6,874 nt of DNA from an uncultured Lachnospiraceae bacterium (GTDB taxonomy: Bacteria > Bacillota > Clostridia > Lachnospirales > Lachnospiraceae), in the NCBI GenBank assembly GCA_902783305.1, contig CACZQU010000032.1, forward strand, positions 1 to 6,874, in the 5' to 3' direction. The position numbers and the translations under genes are program-made. Below the pieces are notes generated by a model. The model worked only from the letters and a program-made list of their open reading frames with translations, was not told the origin of the DNA and did no database searches. This document shows positions 1 through 4,960 of the stretch, in pieces (position 1 is the stretch's first letter; each line of letters begins with the position of its first letter).

Positions 1-1074
1 CATGGAGATAGCGCCTTCAGAAAAGATGTATTCATGTCCGCTCTTCGCTTTTCGCGGCAGCTTTTTTGCGCCCTTGAGATACTGCCATGTCTGGCGGGCC
101 GACTGGGGCAGTCTTTCTAAAGTCTCATCACTGTGATCGACTTCCGGCTGTGTATAGTACAGTTTCTCGTTAGGGATGAAATATTCTTCATCAACGACGC
201 CTTCATCCATGATGTCCCCCAGCGTGATCTGATCGCCGTCATAAACGGGACGGGTCTTTACTGTATATACTATCCCGTCCATCATCATGCCGCTGTTCTC
301 GAAATCGAACTTAAAGCTTTCTGAGACCGTACCGATGCTCAGAGGGATCTCGATAGTTTTTATCTTCTTTCCGTTGATGGGTTCAACGGGAAAAGTCTCT
401 GCAAAGAACCCCTGGGTGTTCAGGATACCGGTCATATCAGGTCCGTTTTCTGACTGGGAAGCGCTGATGATCCGCTGACCGAAGACGGTGTCTTTTTTGT
501 AAGCGAAGATGTAGGTCCTCCGCCGGCGCTGCTGATAACCGTATTCTGCGGCGTTGATGACGCGCCATTCAGTGATATAACCCTCGTCTCTGAAACAGGC
601 AAGGATCATACCAAAGTCCCTTCCTCTCTGCCCGGCAGGAGATCTTATGAGCCGGTCTACGTTCTCAAGCAGCACAAATGGCGGTCTCTTTTCTTCAAGG
701 ACATCCCTGATAGACCACCACAGTATCCCTTTTTTTCCTTCTAATCCCTTTGATGTAGCCAGAGTAGAGGCGACGGAATAATCCTGACAGGGAAATCCTC
801 CGACTAAGAGATTGAAATCGGGGATATCTGCCTTTTCGACATCCTCGATGTTCCAGTTGGTCGTATCTTTCCCTGAAAGGTCGAGGTTTGTGCCAAATCT
901 GTAAACGTAACAATCATGTGCGTATTGAGTGTTCTTTTCTGCCGGTTCCCATTGGCTGAACCAGACGGTCTTCCATTTTTCATCCTCTATCCTGTTATCG
1001 AGGGAATCGATATGGTTGAGCCCGCATCTGAAGCCTCCGACCCCGGCAAATAGTTCGCATACTGTCTTTTCCAT
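1..1074 (-). CDS. dcm: DNA (cytosine-5-)-methyltransferase, 3' end outside window
   Basis: Transfers a methyl group from S-adenosylmethionine to carbon 5 of cytosine in a specific DNA site. The 358 codons in the window read without a stop and continue past base 1, so the C-terminus is missing. Visible C5-methylase motifs: motif I FAGVGGF (residues 9-15, cofactor binding), motif IV GGFPCQDYS (92-100, catalytic Cys96), motif VI ENVDRL (137-142, catalytic Glu137) and motif VIII QQRRRRTYIF (181-190). Residues about 200-350 fall where the target-recognition domain lies; motifs IX and X would lie beyond the edge. The ATG is supported by AGAGGTG (1082-1088) seven bases upstream and by motif I starting at residue 9, as usual for the family. 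The target site cannot be read from sequence. No restriction endonuclease is in the window; a partner could lie to the left, or the enzyme may be an orphan. The symbol is generic for the family. Confidence 0.95.
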   Translation of the reverse strand, partial: MEKTVCELFAGVGGFRCGLNHIDSLDNRIEDEKWKTVWFSQWEPAEKNTQYAHDCYVYRFGTNLDLSGKDTTNWNIEDVEKADIPDFNLLVGGFPCQDYSVASTLATSKGLEGKKGILWWSIRDVLEEKRPPFVLLENVDRLIRSPAGQRGRDFGMILACFRDEGYITEWRVINAAEYGYQQRRRRTYIFAYKKDTVFGQRIISASQSENGPDMTGILNTQGFFAETFPVEPINGKKIKTIEIPLSIGTVSESFKFDFENSGMMMDGIVYTVKTRPVYDGDQITLGDIMDEGVVDEEYFIPNEKLYYTQPEVDHSDETLERLPQSARQTWQYLKGAKKLPRKAKSGHEYIFSEGAISM

Positions 1075-1106
1075 TGATAAACACCTCTGGTTTTTATTTT
1101 GATCTC

Positions 1107-1135
1107 AGTATAACAAAACACTCAGAAAAGATCAA
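1107..1135 (-). promoter_or_regulatory. Promoter of the cytosine methyltransferase gene
   Basis: On the minus strand TTGATC (1130-1135) and TATACT (1107-1112) are separated by exactly 17 bases, matching the sigma-A consensus at 4/6 and 5/6 positions. The start point would fall near base 1100, giving a short leader that contains the AGAGGTG ribosome site. The methyltransferase therefore appears to be transcribed independently of abiF, which lies upstream on the same strand. Confidence 0.65.
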
Positions 1136-1301
1136 CCCCCTCATATGCCGATAATCCGCATGACATTTTGGAGATATCTGGTAGTATCTGACGGATAGTT
1201 AAACGGCTGAGAAAGATCTGACCTGTGAGTCAGGTGTATCGGACAATGGACGTTGCTCCTACCAGGACTGCCTGTAGAAAGGACGGGAGTCTGCTTGATG
1301 C
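1136..1301. other. Gene-free gap with small hairpins, possible mobile-element relic
   Basis: No credible gene lies here. A small hairpin is visible at 1221-1235 (ACCTG, loop TGAGT, CAGGT), and TATCTG occurs twice in direct orientation within 1175-1190. On the plus strand a short frame open across roughly 1230-1340 reads ...LLLPGLPVERTGVC... and is followed by the 1314-1338 hairpin and GTTC. That layout is faintly like the tail of an IS605-type tnpB gene and its right end. This is a weak resemblance from memory, not an identification. Confidence 0.35.
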
Positions 1302-1358
1302 ATGAAAAAGCATTGCCAGGCAGATGGACTGTCTGGCAGTTCGGTTGAGGTTTTTCAT
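1302..1358 (-). terminator. Likely terminator of abiF, with A- and T-tracts on both sides
   Basis: A 10-bp stem (TGCCAGGCAG 1314-1323 with CTGTCTGGCA 1329-1338, one G-T pair) closes a 5-nt loop. It is flanked by an 8-bp inverted repeat, ATGAAAAA (1302-1309) and TTTTTCAT (1351-1358). Read on the minus strand, just after the abiF stop, the stem is followed after four bases by five Ts, which fits an intrinsic terminator. On the plus strand the T-run comes 12 bases after the stem, so termination in that direction is less likely. The abiF stop codon lies inside the outer repeat. Confidence 0.6.
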
Positions 1359-2284
1359 AGGTTTAGGGCGGAGTAGAGTTGGTAGACCAGATAGTCTTTC
1401 TCCTGGTCCAACAGCTTTTCTTTCCAGCCATTTTCAATGCAGCCTATGCCGGAAGGCTTTACGCAGTCGGAATAATCCGAAAGGAGATCTCGAAGGTCAA
1501 ATACGAAACCACCCCAATCTCCGGATTCCTGACAAAGATACCGCATACAGCACAGTACGGCATACAGCTTGGAATTGTCCACATTGCCATCCTGCCTTTT
1601 GTACATGAGTGGTTTCTTTACAAGTGTTCTGTTATACAATCTGTTGAAGTGGGAACACAGGTTTCTTACATATGCGATGCTGACAAGCCAGCTTTTAAGA
1701 TAGTACTCATCTACATTTTCATACAAACCGGCAATGGCTTTCCGGTCCTCTGTTTTCATAGACTTGTAGAACAGGGCAAGCGTACCAAAAGTGAAAACTT
1801 CGATGGCGGCATATAAAGGCACTCTGCCGTCAACATAGTTTATCCGGAAGTTCTTTACGATCGGGGAATCCTTTGACTGTGTAAGGCACTGGTGGACTTT
1901 GTCGGCTAATTCATCAAAAGAAGCGTCTTCATCAAAATTTGAACTGTTGAGATAACCCAGCACGCCGTATTTGGCACAGAAGTGATTGGTTATCTGACAC
2001 CGCAAGGTTATCTCGATCTCCTGAAGGTAAGGCAATAGAAGATGCCTTAACTGGTCATCGAATTCATAGACCCTGTAGATCTGGTCAAAGGTCGTCCGGT
2101 CATAATACCTTCCGGTCTTTTTGACTTTAAAGGCAGGCCCGTATGCTTTGATAAGGCGGTAATAAGAGATGCGCCGCAGGATATATGCCGCCTTTTCCTC
2201 ATCCTCGATTATAAGGTTGTTCTTTTTCAGATTTTCTATCTGGGCAGGTATATCCATCGCTGCCGAATGTTCTTTTGTTCCCAT
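1355..2284 (-). CDS. abiF: AbiF/Abi_2-family HEPN protein, probable RNase toxin
   Basis: A 309-residue protein of the Abi_2 (AbiD/AbiF) abortive-infection family, mostly helical and cytoplasmic. It shows the family's opening pattern (IENLKKNNLIIEDEEKA, 17-33), then ILRRISYYRL (35-44), LLPYLQEIEITLRCQITNHF (83-102), and VPLYAAIEVFTFGTLALFY (155-173). The HEPN ribonuclease motif R-x4-H is R207-NLCS-H212; a second pair, R95 and H101, also fits R-x5-H. HEPN proteins with this motif usually cut RNA, so a growth-stopping RNase toxin is expected. The frame stays open upstream to a TTG at 2410, but that would run through the terminator at 2306-2354. I chose the ATG at 2284 because MGTKEHS precedes the conserved region directly. 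Its ribosome site is weak (TTGGA about 14 bases upstream), which may keep expression low. The family is sure; the symbol is likely; RNase activity is inferred. Confidence 0.9.
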   Translation of the reverse strand: MGTKEHSAAMDIPAQIENLKKNNLIIEDEEKAAYILRRISYYRLIKAYGPAFKVKKTGRYYDRTTFDQIYRVYEFDDQLRHLLLPYLQEIEITLRCQITNHFCAKYGVLGYLNSSNFDEDASFDELADKVHQCLTQSKDSPIVKNFRINYVDGRVPLYAAIEVFTFGTLALFYKSMKTEDRKAIAGLYENVDEYYLKSWLVSIAYVRNLCSHFNRLYNRTLVKKPLMYKRQDGNVDNSKLYAVLCCMRYLCQESGDWGGFVFDLRDLLSDYSDCVKPSGIGCIENGWKEKLLDQEKDYLVYQLYSALNL

Positions 2285-2305
2285 AAAAACCATATCCAAG
2301 AGCAT

Positions 2306-2354
2306 AAAAAAAAGACCCGACTTGGTACGCAGATCTGCGAGATGCGTGTCGGGT
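2306..2354 (-). terminator. Intrinsic terminator of the abiF-upstream RNA
   Basis: Read on the minus strand, ACCCGAC (2354-2348) pairs with GTCGGGT (2321-2315) and is followed after one base by eight Ts (2313-2306). Inside, ACGCA (2347-2343) can pair with TGCGT (2331-2327), extending the helix with a 5-nt bulge. Alternatively the 12-bp palindrome CGCAGATCTGCG (2328-2339) forms its own small hairpin. The T-run ends 21 bases before the abiF ATG, so transcription of the toxin gene requires read-through. Confidence 0.8.
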
Positions 2355-2416
2355 GCTGATATCAAAATACAGAAGCTGAAAATATGCATACATAACCCGC
2401 ATCCTTTCAACTGTGT
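2306..2416 (-). ncRNA. Candidate AbiF-associated RNA (putative RNA antitoxin)
   Basis: A complete short transcription unit sits directly upstream of abiF on the same strand: promoter at 2423-2451, expected start near A2416, and terminator ending at the U-run 2313-2306, giving about 111 nt. Folding by eye gives a 5' hairpin, AGTTGAAA (2412-2405) with TTTCAGCT (2381-2374), including one G-U pair; its loop holds ATGC/GCAT. A linker follows, then the terminator hairpin. AbiF genes are known to associate with a conserved structured RNA, reported to act as an antitoxin. I could not align this RNA to that family's consensus, so membership rests on position and architecture. It could instead be an attenuated leader of abiF. 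Some transcripts reading through would produce abiF mRNA. Confidence 0.6.
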
Positions 2417-2422
2417 GATACT

Positions 2423-2451
2423 ACTATAAGCTAAAAAACTGTAAAAAACAA
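2423..2451 (-). promoter_or_regulatory. Promoter of the abiF-upstream RNA and abiF
   Basis: Minus-strand TTGTTT (2446-2451) and TATAGT (2423-2428) are 17 bases apart. The -10 box matches sigma-A consensus at 5/6; the -35 box only at 3/6. No better promoter is seen between this point and the abiF ATG, so both the short RNA and abiF read-through mRNA probably start here. Confidence 0.55.
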
Positions 2452-2622
2452 GTGGTTTTGCAAAAGTTCATAGAAACTCTCTATGATCTCGATCAGTTGA
2501 GATCTGAAGTGAACATACTGGATCTCCGGAAAATCATAATGGAGAATTTGCGTTACTGCACAAAGGAACATAAAAGATCCCCCGCTGTTCCGTTTGACAA
2601 CAGCTTCCTCGCAAACCTATAA
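2452..2622 (+). CDS. Unassigned 56-codon open frame, possible gene remnant
   Basis: From a GTG at 2452, or simply from the preceding stop at 2416-2418, this frame stays open to TAA at 2620-2622. It has coding-like composition: charged and hydrophobic residues alternate (FIETLYDLDQLRSEVNILDL, then KIIMENLRYCTKEHKR). There is no Shine-Dalgarno site and its 5' side overlaps the divergent abiF promoter, so it is more likely the 3' remnant of a displaced gene, or chance, than a translated gene. I do not recognise the sequence. Its last codons overlap the -35 to -10 spacer of the promoter at 2594-2623. Confidence 0.2.
   Translation: MVLQKFIETLYDLDQLRSEVNILDLRKIIMENLRYCTKEHKRSPAVPFDNSFLANL
2456..2504. 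repeat. Cluster of inverted repeats beside the abiF promoter
   Basis: Three perfect inverted repeats lie next to each other: TTTTGCAAAA (2456-2465); TCATAGA and TCTATGA with a 5-nt spacer (2468-2486); GATCTC and GAGATC with an 8-nt spacer (2485-2504). The first ends five bases upstream of the -35 box of the minus-strand promoter. Such sites could be operators, but no regulator gene is in the window. They also lie inside the open frame at 2452-2622, so chance or coding origin is possible. Confidence 0.4.
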
Positions 2623-2623
2623 T
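2594..2623 (+). promoter_or_regulatory. Strong sigma-A promoter, perfect -35 and -10 boxes
   Basis: TTGACA (2594-2599) and TATAAT (2618-2623) are both exact consensus hexamers with an 18-base spacer. The start point is expected near 2630. This is the best promoter in the window and drives the short leader or RNA ending at 2758, and by read-through possibly the FtsK-like gene. Confidence 0.8.
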
Positions 2624-2629
2624 AAATCT

Positions 2630-2758
2630 ATATTACCTTTTATACAAACCAACCCAAGAAGGAAACGAAAACAATGACGGTTGACTGACGGCTTACGCGC
2701 ACATGGGCTATTGTGATGAGATGGCTGATCTCATTACTGGCTTGTGTGCTTTTTTTTT
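2630..2758 (+). ncRNA. Short structured RNA or attenuator leader upstream of the FtsK-like gene
   Basis: About 129 nt run from the predicted start near 2630 to a T-run. The 5' part is A-rich and carries a good ribosome site, AAGAAGGA (2656-2663). Ten bases later an ATG (2674) opens the tiny frame M-T-V-D-stop, ending at 2688. TGACGG is repeated at 2675-2680 and 2686-2691. The 3' part is a two-stem terminator. Two readings fit: a free small RNA with its own promoter and terminator, or a translated leader that controls read-through into the FtsK-like gene starting 89 bases after the T-run. A ribosome stopped at the UGA would reach the outer terminator stem, which favours attenuation. No known RNA family was recognised. 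Confidence 0.55.
2697..2758 (+). terminator. Strong intrinsic terminator
   Basis: The outer stem is GCGCACA (2697-2703) with TGTGTGC (2743-2749), including one G-U pair, followed immediately by nine Ts (2750-2758). An inner hairpin pairs 2713-2722 with 2728-2737 over ten pairs (one G-U) and a GGCTG loop. The outer stem leading straight into the T-run makes termination convincing. Confidence 0.8.
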
Positions 2759-2847
2759 ATGACCAACCTGCTATATGAATGATCTGTCAGGGGTTGAGGT
2801 AGAGTAGATTGCTTAAGCTTTAATAAGTATGTTCTGGGGACGACGAA

Positions 2848-4692
2848 ATGCATATTAGATTATTTCCGTCTGGTAAAAAACCAAATAAACGTAAACAAGC
2901 AATTGAGTTCATCGATTCTACATATAATGAGGTTGATGAACGTGAATCAGAAAAAGCTGCAGAAGAAATCCTCGACAGGGAGAACAAAAAATCAGAAGGG
3001 GACGCTTTATCTCCTATATCGATCGAGGAATCAAAACAGCGTGTTTTAGATGAATATAGCACATCAGAATTGGATCCTGAGATAGCTGATAGTATAAAAG
3101 CAGCAGAAGAACGTATGGCTGGTGGTAGTCCCCAAAAGAGTATTTCGCTATTCCCATTAGATAAACAAAGGATAGATTCAGTCTCGAGTAGATCAAGGGA
3201 AATAAATGATTATACACCCCCACGGTTTGACTTGCTGGATAGTGACAGTCAAGAAAGGAATGATGAAGAGGAGAGAAGGCTTAAAGAGACAGCTTCCAGG
3301 ATCCAGGAAACACTTCGTGCATTTGGAATAAGCGTCACTATCACTGATATTCAAAACGGACCGGTCTTCACTCGCTATGAGCTGCGTCCCGACCGGAATG
3401 TCAAAGTAAGCAGTATTGTCAATCTTTTGGATGATATTCAGCTCAGGACTGCTGCAAAAGAGCTCAGGATTCAGGCGCCAATTCCCGGAAAGTCAACTAT
3501 AGGGATTGATATCAGGAATGAGACAGAAAAGATTTTGCATCTGCATGAGTTACTTACATCAATTGAATTTCGCAGATTTAGTGGCCGTCTGCCCATTGCG
3601 ATCGGCAAAGATATTGGTGGAAAGAACATTATATATGATGTTGCGAAGATGCCCCACCTTCTGATTTCTGGAACAACAGGGTCGGGTGTATCCGTATTTA
3701 TCCACACAGCTATCCTAAGCCTTCTTTATCGATGTACACCAGATAACGTCAGGTTTTTGCTGATCGATACCAAGGCGGTGGAGCTAAATTCATATAAGAG
3801 GATACCACATCTTATTATCCCGGTGATCACAGATGCAGGAAAGGCTTCAGCGGCATTGAACTGGGCAGTTGCAGAAATGGAAAAGCGGTACAGATTATTT
3901 GCCGCAGTCGGCGTACGTGACATCGATGGCTATAACTCATATGTTTTATGCACCAACAAAATATTGGATATGGATCAAAAAGATTCACTTCCAAGAATCG
4001 TGATCATCATTGATGAATTAGCTGACTTAATGATGGTTTCAAAGAATGAAGTCGAGAACGCGATCTGCAGACTGGCGCAGCTTGCGCGAGCCTCAGGTAT
4101 ACACCTGATCGTTGCTACTCAACGGCCCTCAGTGAATATTCTCACCGGGGTGATAAAGGCGAACATGCCCAGTCGTATTGCTTTTGCAGTAACAAGTCAG
4201 GTAGACTCGCGAATTATCCTTGATGTCACTGGAGCTGAAAAACTTACCGGCAACGGAGATATGCTTTTTTTTCCACAGGACTACAGTAAACCAGTCCATA
4301 TACAGGGCCCATTTGTTTCAGATCACGAAGTGACAGCGGTTACTGATCATCTTAGACGTCATAATGCTGACTTTGGCCGCGAGGATGTATATAGGCAAAA
4401 GCATAATACCGAGCACCGAGGATCACAAAGTGATTTTTGCAGGATCATTATCCAACATCAAGGACATGAAGGTCGGGATGAATATTTTGAAGAAGCTGGA
4501 CGCTTCATCATCGCAAAAAACAAGGCCTCAGTCGGTCTTATTCAACGCGTCTTCAAAATTGGCTTCAACCATGCGGCGAGGATTATGGATCAACTTGCTG
4601 AAGCCGGTGTTGTCAGCGAGGAGATTGGTACCAGGGCCAGGCAGGTTCTCATGACTCTATCGGAATTTGAAAAATATCTTGAAGAGAACTAA
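2848..4692 (+). CDS. FtsK/SpoIIIE-like DNA translocase, soluble, Walker A Lys to Val
   Basis: A 614-residue member of the FtsK/SpoIIIE family, ATP-driven motors that pump double-stranded DNA. Residues 1-130 are charged and predicted disordered, with none of the N-terminal membrane spans of chromosomal FtsK. The alpha/beta motor follows: LRAFGISVTI...GPVFTRYEL (156-179), KMPHLLISG (267-275), Walker A GTTGSGVS (275-282), LLIDTKAVEL (304-313), Walker B IVIIIDELADLM (384-395), ATQRPS (423-428) and GAEKLTGNGDMLF (462-474). The C-terminal winged-helix gamma domain (about 545-605; LIQRVFKIGFNHAARIMDQL) normally reads DNA polarity sequences. The Walker A lysine, which contacts ATP phosphates, is valine at 281 (GTA, 3688-3690), so ATP hydrolysis may be impaired. 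The ATG has GGGGA (2836-2840) seven bases upstream. Likely an accessory paralogue, not the cell-division gene: no membrane domain, and neighbours are island-like. Confidence 0.9.
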   Translation: MHIRLFPSGKKPNKRKQAIEFIDSTYNEVDERESEKAAEEILDRENKKSEGDALSPISIEESKQRVLDEYSTSELDPEIADSIKAAEERMAGGSPQKSISLFPLDKQRIDSVSSRSREINDYTPPRFDLLDSDSQERNDEEERRLKETASRIQETLRAFGISVTITDIQNGPVFTRYELRPDRNVKVSSIVNLLDDIQLRTAAKELRIQAPIPGKSTIGIDIRNETEKILHLHELLTSIEFRRFSGRLPIAIGKDIGGKNIIYDVAKMPHLLISGTTGSGVSVFIHTAILSLLYRCTPDNVRFLLIDTKAVELNSYKRIPHLIIPVITDAGKASAALNWAVAEMEKRYRLFAAVGVRDIDGYNSYVLCTNKILDMDQKDSLPRIVIIIDELADLMMVSKNEVENAICRLAQLARASGIHLIVATQRPSVNILTGVIKANMPSRIAFAVTSQVDSRIILDVTGAEKLTGNGDMLFFPQDYSKPVHIQGPFVSDHEVTAVTDHLRRHNADFGREDVYRQKHNTEHRGSQSDFCRIIIQHQGHEGRDEYFEEAGRFIIAKNKASVGLIQRVFKIGFNHAARIMDQLAEAGVVSEEIGTRARQVLMTLSEFEKYLEEN

Positions 4693-4728
4693 AGAATATA
4701 GGTTTATCAGAACAGGAGTGAATTGAGT

Positions 4729-4902
4729 ATGAAGTTTATACTGGTTCTTCTAGAGAACATATTTTTCGCGTGGGGAGTGGCTATATCAGTCACGATACTT
4801 GCTATGTGTAGAGCAAAAGAAATGGTGACCGGCAAAGGAATCAAATCAAAACCATTCGTGAGAAGGCATCTGCTGAAATCCAATAAGCAAATGCAAGGGT
4901 GA
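4729..4902 (+). CDS. Small single-span membrane protein, unknown function
   Basis: A 57-residue protein that I do not recognise. It starts with a hydrophobic stretch (residues 2-26, FILVLLENIFFAWGVAISV...) that should cross the membrane once, followed by a basic tail (RAKEM, then KGIKSKPFVRRHLLKSNK) expected to face the cytoplasm. The ATG has AGGAG (4714-4718) ten bases upstream, a good ribosome site. It lies 36 bases after the FtsK-like gene and 58 before the next gene, all on one strand, so the three may share a transcript. It could supply the membrane anchoring that the FtsK-like protein lacks, but this is a guess from position and topology. Confidence 0.7.
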   Translation: MKFILVLLENIFFAWGVAISVTILAMCRAKEMVTGKGIKSKPFVRRHLLKSNKQMQG

Positions 4903-4960
4903 ATGAAATAGTTCATCATCTACTGTAAAATGTACTTTGAAATCTTCTGAGGTGGGAATA

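Noticed and set aside
1302..1358. Group II intron domain V
   Set aside because: A stem followed by GTTCGG was suggestive, but there is no GNRA-type loop or the AGC catalytic triad, and no intron ORF.
1324..1608. A 94-codon plus-strand frame overlapping the abiF 3' end
   Set aside because: Starts inside the terminator hairpin, without a ribosome site, and is antisense to abiF.
1379..1816. A 145-codon plus-strand frame inside abiF
   Set aside because: It is antisense to clearly recognisable AbiF protein sequence, including the HEPN motif, and lacks protein-family features.
2199..2402. A 67-codon minus-strand frame starting in the abiF-upstream RNA (MRVMYAYFQLLYFD...)
   Set aside because: It crosses the intrinsic terminator and overlaps the abiF start in another frame; composition looks like a shadow. 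A good spacing from GAAAGG to an ATG at 2393 was noted but is not enough.
2716..2778. A 20-codon hydrophobic peptide frame (MRWLISLLACVLFF...) that resembles a type I toxin
   Set aside because: It lies within the terminator stems and T-run of the 2697-2758 terminator, and has no ribosome site. The hydrophobic residues come from the T-run.
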